Shown here: positions 1 through 7,960 of the stretch, piece after piece
Layout: the number at the start of each line of letters is the position of its first letter
Numbering within the stretch: position 1 is the first letter of the stretch
Source: Hypericibacter terrae
GTDB lineage: Bacteria; Pseudomonadota; Alphaproteobacteria; Dongiales; Dongiaceae
Assembly: GCF_008728855.1 (NCBI RefSeq)
Contig: NZ_CP042906.1
Location: 868,001 to 932,000, forward strand
Length of the DNA: 64,000 bases
Direction: 5' to 3'
Notes under the pieces: generated by a model
Database searches by the model: none
What the model saw: the letters and a program-made list of their open reading frames with translations, nothing else
Told to the model about the DNA's origin: nothing
Position numbers and translations under genes: made by a program

Positions 1-2
1 CG

Positions 3-599
3 CCGGTGCCCTGGGTGGTGCATGGCGCCAAGGGCTTCGACCTGGTCGAGCAGGACCCGAAGAAGCAGGCCTTCGGCCGGCTCAAGGGCTTCCACGGCCA
101 GATGGGCATGTTCGTGCGGGCGTTGGCCTACATGATGAGCCATGGCAGCGACGGGCTGAAGCAGGTGGCCGAGGATGCGGTGCTCAACGCCAACTACATC
201 CTGGCCTCGCTCAAGGACGACATGTCGCCGGCCTTCCCCGGCACCTGCATGCATGAGGCGCTGTTCGACGACCATTTCCTGAAAGACACCGGCGTGACCA
301 CGCTCGATTTCGCCAAGGCGCTGATCGACGAGGGCTATCACCCCATGACCATGTATTTCCCGCTGGTGGTGCATGGCGCGCTGCTGGTCGAGCCGACCGA
401 GACCGAGAGCAAGGATTCGCTCGACCGCTTCATCGAGGTGTTGCGCAGCCTGGCGCGGCGCGCCAAGTCGGGCGACGCCGCCTATTTCGAGGCGGCGCCG
501 AAACTGACGCCGCGCCGGCGGCTCGACGAGACCGCAGCCGCGCGCAAGCCCGTGCTGCGCTGGGTTCCGGGCTCGAACACTGCGAAGGCGGCGGAGTAG
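3..599 (+). CDS. gcvPB: Glycine dehydrogenase (decarboxylating) subunit 2, C-terminal part
   Basis: This is the P-protein beta subunit of the glycine cleavage system, a PLP enzyme that decarboxylates glycine and passes the aminomethyl group to the lipoyl H-protein. The window opens inside the gene, so only about 199 C-terminal residues are present, and the PLP lysine lies upstream of the window. The assignment rests on blocks typical of the family: VLNANYILASL, a CMHE block, YHPMTMYFPLVV, EPTETESKDSLDRF and the terminal ARKPVLRW. It ends at TAG 597-599, 16 bp before the end of a convergent hydrolase gene. The split two-subunit form is inferred from the C-terminal pattern, because the start cannot be seen. 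Confidence 0.93.
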   Translation, partial: PVPWVVHGAKGFDLVEQDPKKQAFGRLKGFHGQMGMFVRALAYMMSHGSDGLKQVAEDAVLNANYILASLKDDMSPAFPGTCMHEALFDDHFLKDTGVTTLDFAKALIDEGYHPMTMYFPLVVHGALLVEPTETESKDSLDRFIEVLRSLARRAKSGDAAYFEAAPKLTPRRRLDETAAARKPVLRWVPGSNTAKAAE

Positions 600-615
600 G
601 CGCGGCCCAGATTCG

Positions 616-1644
616 TCAGGACACCGTCTTCTTCAGCCGGTAGCGCTTCGCATCCGGCATATAGAGCCGGCCCTTGACCTGGAACGGCACGACGTCGCCG
701 AACACCTGGCGCAGGTCGGCGCGCACCCGCGTGTTGACGCGGAAATATTGGTGGTTGGTGAAATCGTCGTCGCCCGACAGGGCCTCCGAGACATCCACCA
801 CCGAGATCTTGTCGTTGATCGTGCGGGTATTCTCGGGCCCGCCGGCGCCGAGGCGGTCGGGATTGCCTTTGGTCAGGTCGCTGATGATGAGCGCCCTGTC
901 GCGCGGCGTGTGATAGACCAGCACCTGCTGCGCCAGTTGGGGTAGCGGCCTCAATTTGGCATCGAAATCGAAGGTGTCGGCATCCTCGTCCGCGGCGGCG
1001 AGAACGACCTTGTCGAACAACCGCGGCAGAATGGTCTTGTAGCGGCGGCAGAGCCCTTGGACGCCATAGCGCAGCGCATAATTGCCCATGCTGTGCGAGA
1101 GCAGATGCAGGCGCTGCTCGCAGCGATCCACCGCCGCAATCTCCTGCAGATAGCGGGCCGCGATCTCGATGGCGCGCGCCATGGCGTCGCCCGATCTCTC
1201 CACGTCGGCGCGGTCCTTCGGATAGGCCGTCACGGGAGTCTGCTTGCCGTCGGAGGGCCAGGTGAAGACGAAGATGTTCATCTGCAGGGCCAGGAACTTC
1301 TTGAATTCGGCCGCCCGCTCCAGCGCCTCGGTGAAGCTGTAGCCGAAGCCATGGACGAAGATCAGCGTATCGCGCGCGTGGGCGATCATTTTGGCCTTGA
1401 GATCGTCGAATACTTGCCGGCTTCCGAAGACGAGCCGCCGGTCGGCGGGGCCGTCGAGCACGAGCTTCTCCGGCGCCACGTCCAGCCGCACCAGTTTCAG
1501 GGTCTTTTCGTTGATCTCGGCGGTGCCGAAGCGGATCGCCGTGCCGTCGATGGGCCCCAGCAGCGGTCCGAAATCGGTCGGCGGATCGCCGATCGGGTTG
1601 CGATTGGTGGCGAAGAAGACGGTGATGGTGGATGCAGCAGGCAT
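616..1644 (-). CDS. Alpha/beta hydrolase, DUF900 family
   Basis: A 342-residue serine hydrolase of the DUF900 esterase/lipase-like family. The N-terminus has the family hallmark VFFATNRNP. It is followed by an oxyanion-loop HGFGYSF, a nucleophile elbow SHSMGN (Ser in G/S-H-S-M-G), an acidic stretch AADEDAD that may hold the catalytic Asp, and NHQYF near the C-terminus as a candidate His. No signal peptide is visible, so a cytoplasmic location is likely. The natural substrate is unknown for this family. The gene is monocistronic and convergent with gcvPB, and its start is 211 bp from a divergent acetyltransferase gene. Confidence 0.85.
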   Translation of the reverse strand: MPAASTITVFFATNRNPIGDPPTDFGPLLGPIDGTAIRFGTAEINEKTLKLVRLDVAPEKLVLDGPADRRLVFGSRQVFDDLKAKMIAHARDTLIFVHGFGYSFTEALERAAEFKKFLALQMNIFVFTWPSDGKQTPVTAYPKDRADVERSGDAMARAIEIAARYLQEIAAVDRCEQRLHLLSHSMGNYALRYGVQGLCRRYKTILPRLFDKVVLAAADEDADTFDFDAKLRPLPQLAQQVLVYHTPRDRALIISDLTKGNPDRLGAGGPENTRTINDKISVVDVSEALSGDDDFTNHQYFRVNTRVRADLRQVFGDVVPFQVKGRLYMPDAKRYRLKKTVS

Positions 1645-1855
1645 GGCCCTTCCTTTCGCGGAAAGCGACGGTATGTTGGGCCTGTTGGGAAGTTTATCTT
1701 ATCGCCGCGGGAAGATCATCGGGGATCGCAGGAAAATGCAACTCTGGCCGCCGCCATTCCGACTCTTGCCTTGCTCCGTCGCTCCCATATTCTGAAGCGC
1801 ATCAAGGCCGCCGGCCATCCGCCGCGAACCGAGTGCGAGACCAGAGGAACCGATC

Positions 1856-2377
1856 ATGCCAGCATCAGGACGTCCCCGCCTGCGACCGGCGCGGCCCGAG
1901 GATGCCGAGGAGATCCTCGCCATGGTGCGCGAGCTGGCCGAATTCGAGAAGGAACCGCTCTCGAGCGTCGAGGCGACGGCGGAGGATTTCCGGCGCGACT
2001 GTTTCGGCCCCAATGCCCGCGCCGAGGTGCTGCTGCTGGAAGAGAACGGCACGCTCCTGGGTTTCGCGCTCTATTACCATAATTTCTCGACCTGGCTGGG
2101 GCGGGCCGGCATCTATCTCGAGGACTTCTTCCTGCGTCCGCCCGCGCGCGGCCGGGGGCTCGGACGCATGGTCATGGCGGGCCTGGCCCAGATCGCGCAG
2201 CGGCGCGGCTGCCGGCGCCTCGAGCTGCAGGTGCTCGATTGGAATCCGGCGCGCAAGTTCTACGAACATATCGGCATGGAGCATCGCGACGATTGGTGCT
2301 CCTATCGCATCGCGGAAGAAGGCCTCGCGCGTTTGGCCTCGGAGGTTGACGATGGATCTTGGTCTGAAAGGCCGTAA
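1856..2377 (+). CDS. GNAT family N-acetyltransferase
   Basis: A 173-residue acetyl-CoA-dependent N-acetyltransferase. The core shows the order expected for the fold: strand-rich centre ALYYHNFSTW, LEDFFLRPPARGRGLGR with the acetyl-CoA-binding Q/R-x-x-G-x-G/A loop (here RGRGLG), and the late ELQVLDWNPARKFYEHIGM block. It resembles diamine (spermidine/spermine) acetyltransferases, but the substrate cannot be settled from the sequence. The last 26 bp overlap the following SDR gene in another frame, so the two are probably translationally coupled. The start ATG is preceded by AGAGGAACC. Confidence 0.88.
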   Translation: MPASGRPRLRPARPEDAEEILAMVRELAEFEKEPLSSVEATAEDFRRDCFGPNARAEVLLLEENGTLLGFALYYHNFSTWLGRAGIYLEDFFLRPPARGRGLGRMVMAGLAQIAQRRGCRRLELQVLDWNPARKFYEHIGMEHRDDWCSYRIAEEGLARLASEVDDGSWSERP

Positions 2378-3131
2378 GGCGCTGGTCTGCGCCGCCAGCA
2401 AGGGCATGGGGCGCGCCTGCGCCGAAAGCCTGGCGCGCGAGGGTTGCGATGTCTGGATCACGGCGCGCCACGCCGACCTGCTGGAGGCGACGGCGGCCGC
2501 GATCCGCAAGACCACGGGGGCGAAGGTGACGGCGGTGCCGGGCGACATCGCCACCGAGGCGGGCCGCCAGGCCGCGCTTGCCGCCTGTTCCGATCCCGAC
2601 ATCCTGGTGAACAATGCCGGCGGACCGCCGACCGGCGATTTCCGCAAATTCTCCGCCGCCGACTGGAGCGCCGCGCTCGAGGCCAATATGCTGGCGCCGA
2701 TCTATCTCATGAAGGCGACGATCGATGGCATGACGCGGCGGCGGTTCGGGCGCATCGTCAACATCACCTCCTCGACGGTGAAACAGCCCTTCGCGTCGCT
2801 GGCGCTTTCCAACGGCGCCCGCAGCGGCCTCACCGGCTTCGTCGCCGGCCTCGCGCGCGAGGTCGCGCGGCACAATGTGACGGTCAACAATCTGCTGCCG
2901 GGCTCGATCGACACCGAGCGCAGCGAGGTGTTCGTGACGAACCATGCGAAGGCGCGCGGAATCTCCCGCGAGGACGCGCGCGCCGAGCTGGAGAAGGAGA
3001 TCCCCGCCGGCCGCTTCGGCAGCGCCGCCGAATTCGGCGAAGCCTGCGCCTTCCTCTGTTCCGCCCAGGCCGGCTACATCACCGGGCAGAACCTCCTCGT
3101 CGACGGCGGGGCCTATCCGGGGACGTTTTGA
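2352..3131 (+). CDS. SDR family oxidoreductase with atypical active site
   Basis: A 259-residue short-chain dehydrogenase/reductase. The N-terminal Rossmann motif is AASKGMG (residues 14-20), with NNAG at 87-90 and a serine-rich strand NITSST near 137-142. The usual catalytic Tyr-x3-Lys is not there: the aligned positions read Ser153-Asn-Gly-Ala-Arg157. The C-terminus GYITGQNLLVDGG is typical of the superfamily. The ATG at 2352 was chosen because the protein then begins with the standard SDR strand; the frame extends far upstream without homology. It overlaps the preceding GNAT gene by 26 bp. Substrate and even redox activity are uncertain. Confidence 0.85.
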   Translation: MDLGLKGRKALVCAASKGMGRACAESLAREGCDVWITARHADLLEATAAAIRKTTGAKVTAVPGDIATEAGRQAALAACSDPDILVNNAGGPPTGDFRKFSAADWSAALEANMLAPIYLMKATIDGMTRRRFGRIVNITSSTVKQPFASLALSNGARSGLTGFVAGLAREVARHNVTVNNLLPGSIDTERSEVFVTNHAKARGISREDARAELEKEIPAGRFGSAAEFGEACAFLCSAQAGYITGQNLLVDGGAYPGTF

Positions 3132-3171
3132 GCGAGTGACAGCAAGGTTGTTGAGGCATGTCCGCCCCCAG

Positions 3172-3291
3172 ATGTCATCCCCGCGCCCGGGTCCGGCCGT
3201 AGGCCGGCCCGAGTGTAAACTCCAGCGGGGACCCATCTTGATCCAGCATACCAAGCTTATCGTTGGGTCCCCGCTTTCGCGGGGATGACAT
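3172..3291. repeat. Intergenic palindromic element
   Basis: The ends are inverted copies: ATGTCATCCCCGCG at 3172-3185 and CGCGGGGATGACAT at 3278-3291. Inner copies of the same kind (GGGGACCCA at 3217-3225, TGGGTCCCC at 3264-3272) and a small GGCCGTAGGCCGGCC palindrome lie between them. This matches the widespread alphaproteobacterial family of intergenic elements with GTCATCCCCGC termini. It fills the gap between the SDR and the next GNAT gene and might fold in RNA. Confidence 0.75.
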
Positions 3292-3317
3292 TGGGGGCAA
3301 TAGAAACGGACCGTCCG

Positions 3318-3788
3318 ATGATCGAGGTTCGCCCCGCGACGCCGCCCGACATTCCCGCCCTCGGCCGGCTGATGGCGGAGCTTCTCGTTCATTACGACAT
3401 GGCGGGGCCCGACGAGGCGGAGGTCGCGAAGGCTCTGGCCGCGCAAATGCCGAGGGTCGAATTCCTGCTGGCCTTCGAGCGCGACGATCTCCTGGGCTTC
3501 GCGTCGTTCTCGCCGCTGTTTCCGGGGCTCGGCCTCGACCCCCAGCTCTACATGAAGGATCTCTATGTCGCTGCCGCCGCACGCGGTTGCGGCGTGGCGC
3601 GGGCCTTGATGTGCGCTCTGGCGCGGACCGCAATAGCGCGGGGCTGCGTGCGCATCGACTGGACGACCGACCGCGACAACCTGCAAGCCCAGGCCGCCTA
3701 CAAAGCGCTCGGCGCGGTCCGTCTCGAGGAGAGGGTCTATTATCGCCTCGACGAGGAAGCGATCGCGCGGCTCGCCGATGTGGCGTGA
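3318..3788 (+). CDS. GNAT family N-acetyltransferase
   Basis: A 156-residue acetyltransferase that begins MIEVRPATPPDIPAL. It has the GNAT order with the central LYMKDLYVAAAARGCGVARAL block (acetyl-CoA loop R-G-C-G-V-A) and a late DNLQAQAAYKALGA block. An in-frame ATG at 3285 exists but lies inside the arm of the palindromic element, so 3318 is preferred. The substrate is unknown. The last codons (LDEEAIARLADVA) recur at about 4642-4683 after the toxin-antitoxin pair. Confidence 0.87.
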   Translation: MIEVRPATPPDIPALGRLMAELLVHYDMAGPDEAEVAKALAAQMPRVEFLLAFERDDLLGFASFSPLFPGLGLDPQLYMKDLYVAAAARGCGVARALMCALARTAIARGCVRIDWTTDRDNLQAQAAYKALGAVRLEERVYYRLDEEAIARLADVA

Positions 3789-3950
3789 CGGGCGTCTTCC
3801 AAATCCGGTGTCGCAGTTGCGGTGACCGAAGCGGCGGCACCCTTTCGGCAGGTTGTGGCGCCCCTTCCATGCGACCCGGTCCGGCGCCGTTGCGTTAAAA
3901 AATGTTTATTTTCATATAGATAACGGAGGTCGCGGAGCTATCATACCGGC

Positions 3951-3988
3951 ATCATGACATACCATGATGCTTCATGATATGTCATGAT
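3951..3988. promoter_or_regulatory. Putative antitoxin operator with 10-bp phased repeats
   Basis: Four CATGAY hexamers start at 3953, 3963, 3973 and 3983, exactly one helical turn apart. The outer sequences also form a perfect 10-bp inverted repeat, ATCATGACAT (3951-3960) and ATGTCATGAT (3979-3988). Evenly phased half-sites are what ribbon-helix-helix regulators bind. The site lies 31 bp upstream of the antitoxin start, as expected for autorepression. A possible -10 (TATAGA, 3915-3920) lies just upstream. Confidence 0.75.
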
Positions 3989-4018
3989 ACTGAGATCGCA
4001 AGGGAGATGAGGTGTGCG

Positions 4019-4249
4019 ATGACATCCCGGGCCCGCGAGAAATTCGCTACCCAAGTCAATTCGAGGATCCTGTCTGCCGTCCGGAGTATCGCGCAGAGCG
4101 AGGGCCGGCAAATCCAGTCGCTCATGGATGAGGCGTTGGCCGACCTGATCGAGAAGCGCAAGCAGGGGCGACCCCGAGCTCACGTCATGGAAGCCTATCG
4201 CGACAGCCACGAAACTTTTGGCGCGCTCTATAAGAAATTGGCTGAATGA
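4019..4249 (+). CDS. Ribbon-helix-helix antitoxin of a Doc-type toxin pair
   Basis: A 76-residue protein. Residues about 8-48 fit the ribbon-helix-helix pattern: a short beta strand (KFATQVN), a helix with IAQSEGRQIQSLMDEALADLIEKR, then an extended tail ending YRDSHETFGALYKKLAE, the kind of tail that neutralises Doc. It probably binds and silences the toxin and represses its own promoter. The start at ATG 4019 was preferred to an in-frame ATG at 3974, which lies inside the phased operator. The stop overlaps the toxin start (ATGA, 4246-4249), a typical coupling in toxin-antitoxin operons. Confidence 0.82.
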   Translation: MTSRAREKFATQVNSRILSAVRSIAQSEGRQIQSLMDEALADLIEKRKQGRPRAHVMEAYRDSHETFGALYKKLAE

Positions 4250-4632
4250 CGGACTACCTGACGGTCGTCGAGGTGCTGTCGATCCACGATGACCAGATCG
4301 AGCGCTATGGAGGCATAGCTGGAATTCGCGATCCGGGTTTGCTGGAGGCGGCGCTCTTTCGTCCACAGACGGGCCACTACGCAGATCTGATCGAGGAAGC
4401 CGCCGCGCTCTGGGAAAGCCTGGCGCAGAATCATCCCTTCTTCGACGGCAACAAACGCACGGCCTTTGCGGTGACCTATACGTTTCTCGTCATCAATGGG
4501 ACGCGGCTTACCGCCGATGCCGAAGAAACCTATCGATTCATCTCGGGGCTCTATGAGACCGGCAGATTCAGATTCGAGCACCTGGTTCCCTGGTTGCGAA
4601 CACACACCTCTCGCGACTTCGAGAGAGAGTAG
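4246..4632 (+). CDS. doc: Doc-type (Fic-fold) toxin, death-on-curing family
   Basis: A 128-residue Fic/Doc-family protein. The active-site motif HPFFDGNKR spans residues 63-71, with the catalytic His63, the acidic Asp67 and the Asn-Lys-Arg that grip the nucleotide. The N-terminal LTVVEVLSIHDDQIERYGG and GIRDPGLLEAAL blocks are standard for Doc. Doc of phage P1 phosphorylates and inactivates EF-Tu; the same reaction is inferred here from the family. The gene follows the antitoxin with a 4-bp overlap. Length and motif are intact, so the toxin is probably functional. Confidence 0.9.
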   Translation: MTDYLTVVEVLSIHDDQIERYGGIAGIRDPGLLEAALFRPQTGHYADLIEEAAALWESLAQNHPFFDGNKRTAFAVTYTFLVINGTRLTADAEETYRFISGLYETGRFRFEHLVPWLRTHTSRDFERE

Positions 4633-4641
4633 ATCGATAGG

Positions 4642-4683
4642 GACGATCTCGATGCCGAAGCCATCGCGCGGCTTGCCGACGAC
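4642..4683 (+). pseudogene. Fragment of a GNAT gene 3' end
   Basis: The frame from 4642 reads DDLDAEAIARLADDA and matches the last residues of the GNAT gene ending at 3788 (YRLDEEAIARLADVA). At DNA level 28 of 34 positions agree between 3747-3780 and 4648-4681. There is no gene body in front, because the toxin stop lies only 9 bp upstream. It looks like the leftover tail of a duplicated acetyltransferase gene. Confidence 0.4.
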
Positions 4684-4705
4684 GCCGCGCCGCAATGGGC
4701 GTTGC

Positions 4706-5593
4706 CTATCCCGGCAGGTTCTGAGCGGCCGAGGCCTCGGCCTTGTGCAGGAGCGCCACACCGATCGAGGCAAACGTGATCAGAACGACGGCGATCCAGG
4801 CCCTGAGGCCGACCGTCTCGGCGAGAACGATCATGCCGATCACCGTGGCGACCACCGGCTCAAGCGAGATCAGGACGCCATAGTTCCTGGCCGGCATGGT
4901 TTTCAGCGCGAGGTACTCGAACAGCAGCGGGATCGTCGCCGAGAACAGGACGACGCCAACGATGACGATGATTGTCTCCGGATGAGCGACGACAGCCGCG
5001 ACGGCGCCAACCCCGACGAACGGGAACAGGATCAGGCCCGCAACGGTCATCGCCAGAGCGAGACCCGCGCCGCCTTCGACGATCTTTCCCAGCTGCCGGC
5101 TCAACAGGATGAAGCAGGCCCAGCCGGCTCCGGCGGCAAAGGCAAACATCACGCCGACCGGATCGAGGCTGGTGCCGATGGAGGGCGTCAGCAGCGCGAT
5201 GCCGGCCGCGGCGAGCAGCACGCAGAGCACGTCCAGCAGCCGCCGTGAGGCGATCAGCGCGACGCTCAAGGGCCCGAGGAACTCGATCGCAACCGTGATC
5301 CCGAGCGGAATCCGCGACAGTGCCTCGAAGAAGCTGCCGCTCTGCACCGCCATGGTGAGGCCCAGCGCCAGGATGCCGACCGGCGCCTGCCGCAGGGCCG
5401 ACCCCACGGTCGAGCGATAAAGTGCGCACAGCAGCAGGCCGCCGATCGTCATGCGCAGGAACAGCATGCCGAGCGGGCCGTAGATGGGAAACAGGGTGAT
5501 CGCGAGCGCCGATCCCAACTGGATCGAAAGGATCGCCAGGAGCAGCAATAGCGTTGCGGGCGCGCGGTCGAGACGCGATGTGGCTGCCTTCAT
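4706..5593 (-). CDS. rhtA: RhtA-like EamA/DMT family exporter
   Basis: A 295-residue inner-membrane protein with about ten hydrophobic helices arranged as two EamA repeats. The blocks SIQLGSALAITLFP, IPLGITVAIEFLGPLSVAL and NYGVLISLEPVVATVIGM closely follow the threonine/homoserine exporter RhtA. Expected role: proton-driven efflux of amino acids or related metabolites. The gene is monocistronic on the minus strand and its end faces the toxin-antitoxin locus. The exact substrate is inferred from the family only. Confidence 0.8.
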   Translation of the reverse strand: MKAATSRLDRAPATLLLLLAILSIQLGSALAITLFPIYGPLGMLFLRMTIGGLLLCALYRSTVGSALRQAPVGILALGLTMAVQSGSFFEALSRIPLGITVAIEFLGPLSVALIASRRLLDVLCVLLAAAGIALLTPSIGTSLDPVGVMFAFAAGAGWACFILLSRQLGKIVEGGAGLALAMTVAGLILFPFVGVGAVAAVVAHPETIIVIVGVVLFSATIPLLFEYLALKTMPARNYGVLISLEPVVATVIGMIVLAETVGLRAWIAVVLITFASIGVALLHKAEASAAQNLPG

Positions 5594-5699
5594 CCCGCTG
5601 CCCCTGTCGGTTGAGATTCCGTCTGCCGGCGTGTCCGCAACATAGGGTCTTTGGCCTCCCGCCTGTCAACCGACGGAAGGGCAACTCGCGTGCCCAACG

Positions 5700-5731
5700 A
5701 AAAAGGCCCCGTCTTTTCGGGCGGGGCCTTT
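5700..5731 (-). terminator. Rho-independent terminator of the F0 operon
   Basis: On the minus strand the sequence reads AAAGGCCCCG, a short loop, CGGGGCCTTT and then a run of T. It lies 27 bp beyond the atpF stop. The A run on the other side could also let it act on plus-strand transcripts. Confidence 0.85.
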
Positions 5732-5757
5732 CGAATTCGGTTCTCCGACGCCCGCGC

Positions 5758-6246
5758 CTAATGCAGGCGGCGCTCCAGATCGGCGACCGACTGGTCGATG
5801 AGGCTGCCGGCGCGCGCCGGGTCGAGGCCCGAGGCCAGCGCCTTTTGCGCGCCCAGCACGGCCAGATTGACGGCCTGGTTGCGGACCTCGGCGACCGCCA
5901 GGGTCTCGGCCTGGGCGATTTTCTCCAGCGCCTGACGCTCGCGACGTTTCAGGGCCGTTTCGATATTGGCGGCCGAGCTCTTCCGGATGCGCTCCGCTTC
6001 ATCCTTGGCTTGAGCCAGGATCGCGTCGGCTTCCTTCAGCGCCTGACGCTGGCGGCGCTGATACTCCGCCAGGAGCTTCTCGGCCTCGTTGCGGAGTTTT
6101 TCGGCCTCGCCCAGATCCTTCCGGATCTTGGCGGCGCGATCGTCCAGCATCTTACCGATGGCGCGATAAATCGGCTTTCCCGCCAAGACGATGAAGATGA
6201 CGAACGCAATGGCGACCCAGAATTCCGGCTCGTGGAGGAATTCCAT
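5758..6246 (-). CDS. atpF: F0F1 ATP synthase subunit b
   Basis: A 162-residue peripheral-stalk subunit that links the membrane F0 sector to F1. It has one N-terminal membrane helix (EFWVAIAFVIFIVLAGKPIY, about residues 7-26) followed by a long charged coiled coil rich in Ala, Glu, Lys and Arg. The start MEFLHEPEF was chosen because its ATG overlaps the stop of the upstream b' gene by one base (TGATG). A longer in-frame start lies inside that gene. It is the last gene of the operon, before a terminator. Confidence 0.93.
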   Translation of the reverse strand: MEFLHEPEFWVAIAFVIFIVLAGKPIYRAIGKMLDDRAAKIRKDLGEAEKLRNEAEKLLAEYQRRQRQALKEADAILAQAKDEAERIRKSSAANIETALKRRERQALEKIAQAETLAVAEVRNQAVNLAVLGAQKALASGLDPARAGSLIDQSVADLERRLH

Positions 6247-6737
6247 CAGTGGCGCTCCCTGGCGGCGGCCTCGACCCATTCCTTCGCGGCCGAGGGCGAG
6301 AGCTCGACGCCCGCCACTTTGCGCAAGATGGCTTGCGTCAACTCGGCCGCGACGGTCCGCGTCTCGGCCAGCGCCGCGTCCTTGGCCGCCACGATGCGCC
6401 GTTCGGCCTCGGCCGTGCGGGCATTGAGTTCGGCGGCGAAGGCCGCTTCGCGTTTGGTGAATTCCGCGGCGACGTCGGCTGCGGCCTGGCCGGTCAGGGC
6501 CTGGGCCTTGAGTCGCGCATCCATCATGGCTTTCTCGTAGGCGGCCAGGACGGATTCGGCATCCGCCTTGACCCGTTCGGCGCGTGTCAGATCGCTCTCG
6601 AGCTTGTTCGCCCGATTGCCCAACGCGGTCGCGATTCTCGGCAGCGCCAATTTCGCCATCAGGAAATAAAGAATGACGAACGTGATCGCCAGCCAGATCA
6701 GCTGCGGCGTGTAGGTCGAAAATTCGAGTTGGGGCAT
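6246..6737 (-). CDS. atpF': F0F1 ATP synthase subunit b'
   Basis: A 163-residue paralogue of subunit b, the b' form found in photosynthetic bacteria and many alphaproteobacteria. The N-terminus MPQLEFSTYTPQLIWLAITF leads into one membrane helix and then a helical stalk domain. Together b and b' form a heterodimeric stator. It lies 108 bp after atpE and is fused by stop/start overlap to atpF. The symbol atpG is used for it in some genomes. Confidence 0.92.
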   Translation of the reverse strand: MPQLEFSTYTPQLIWLAITFVILYFLMAKLALPRIATALGNRANKLESDLTRAERVKADAESVLAAYEKAMMDARLKAQALTGQAAADVAAEFTKREAAFAAELNARTAEAERRIVAAKDAALAETRTVAAELTQAILRKVAGVELSPSAAKEWVEAAARERH

Positions 6738-6845
6738 TCCTGTCGCCTCGCCTCGGGGGCCGAAGATGTGAAGGACGAGTCGCCGATTATCGGACTCGTC
6801 CCTCCGACCCTAGGGTTGCAGCTCGCCTTGCGGGAAGCGTGTTGC

Positions 6846-7085
6846 CTAGAACACGAACAGCAGCAGCATCGCGATGACGAGTGCGTACAGCGCGACCGCT
6901 TCGACGAGCGCAAAGCCCAGCAGCACGTTGCCGAACACCTTGCCCGCCGCCGCCGGATTGCGCAACGCACCGGAGACGTAGGCGGCGAAGATATTGCCGA
7001 TACCGATGCCGACGCCGCCGAGGGCGATCATGGCAATGCCGGCGCCCACCAGCTTTCCGAGCGAAGTTGCAGCTGCTAAGTCCAT
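6846..7085 (-). CDS. atpE: F0F1 ATP synthase subunit c
   Basis: The 79-residue proton-translocating ring subunit. It is a hairpin of two membrane helices. The glycine-rich helix motif GVGIGIG lies at residues 24-30, the polar loop is RNPAAAGK, and the essential carboxylate is Glu62 in the second helix (GFALVEAVALY). Length and motifs are standard for a proton-driven c subunit. The gene sits between atpB and atpF', as in other alphaproteobacteria. Confidence 0.97.
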   Translation of the reverse strand: MDLAAATSLGKLVGAGIAMIALGGVGIGIGNIFAAYVSGALRNPAAAGKVFGNVLLGFALVEAVALYALVIAMLLLFVF

Positions 7086-7153
7086 GGATCAGTTCCTTTT
7101 CGAAGTTCGAGTTGAAAGGTGGTGTGGCGATTCCCGAGGGCCTGCGCCGTTAC

Positions 7154-7888
7154 TCAGTGATGCATGTTGACGGCATCGTTGAGATAGATGCAGGTCAGGA
7201 TGGTGAAGACATAAGCCTGAAGAATCGCGATGCCGAACTCGAGGCCGGTCAGCGCAACGATGAAGGCGAGCGGCGCCCAGCCGCCGAGGATGCCGAGCGC
7301 GACGACGAAGCTGCCGAACACCTTCAGCATGGTGTGCCCGGCCATCATGTTGGCGAAGAGTCGGACGGAAAGGCTGATGGGCCGCGTCAGATAGGACAGG
7401 ATCTCGATCACGATCATCAGCGGCAGGAGGAAGATCGGCACGCCGGAGGGGACGAACAGCTTGAGGAAGCCGAATCCGTGGCGCACGAAGCCGATGATCG
7501 TGATGCAGATCATGATGAAGGCTGCCGCTGCAAAGGTGACGATGATGTGGCTCGTCACGGTGAAGCTGAACGGCACCAGCCCCAGCAGGTTGCAGAACAG
7601 GATGAACATGAAGAGCGTGAAGATGAACGGGAAATAGCGCCGGCCGCCGTCGCCGACATTGTCGCGGATCATCTTGGCGATGAATTCGTAGGAGAGCTCG
7701 GCCAGCGACTGCCAGCGCGTCGGCACCAGGGCGGCGCTCCGCATCGCCAACGTCAGGAACAGGGTCGTCAACACCACCGCGACCATCATCCAGATCGAGG
7801 AATTGGTGATGGAAGCGTCGATTCCGCCGATATTCAGCGGCACGACGCGATGGATCGCGAACTGTTCGAGGGGGCTATGGCCTTCCAT
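7154..7888 (-). CDS. atpB: F0F1 ATP synthase subunit a
   Basis: A 244-residue polytopic membrane protein that forms the two proton half-channels beside the c ring. The essential arginine is Arg176 in ISLSVRLFANMMAGH. The C-terminal helices with GLEFGIAILQAYVFTILTCIYL are also typical. The start MEGHSPLEQF is normal for alphaproteobacterial AtpB. It is separated by 72 bp from atpI and by 68 bp from atpE, on the same strand. Confidence 0.96.
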   Translation of the reverse strand: MEGHSPLEQFAIHRVVPLNIGGIDASITNSSIWMMVAVVLTTLFLTLAMRSAALVPTRWQSLAELSYEFIAKMIRDNVGDGGRRYFPFIFTLFMFILFCNLLGLVPFSFTVTSHIIVTFAAAAFIMICITIIGFVRHGFGFLKLFVPSGVPIFLLPLMIVIEILSYLTRPISLSVRLFANMMAGHTMLKVFGSFVVALGILGGWAPLAFIVALTGLEFGIAILQAYVFTILTCIYLNDAVNMHH

Positions 7889-7960
7889 CCGGCACTCAAT
7901 CCTTCGCTACGGTCGTGGTCCCCTTCGGTCCGGAGCCTCGCGCCCCGAATCCGCGGCCGG

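Noticed and set aside
3974..4018. An upstream start for the antitoxin at 3974
   Set aside because: It lies inside the phased CATGAY operator, and the 15 extra residues show no family resemblance.
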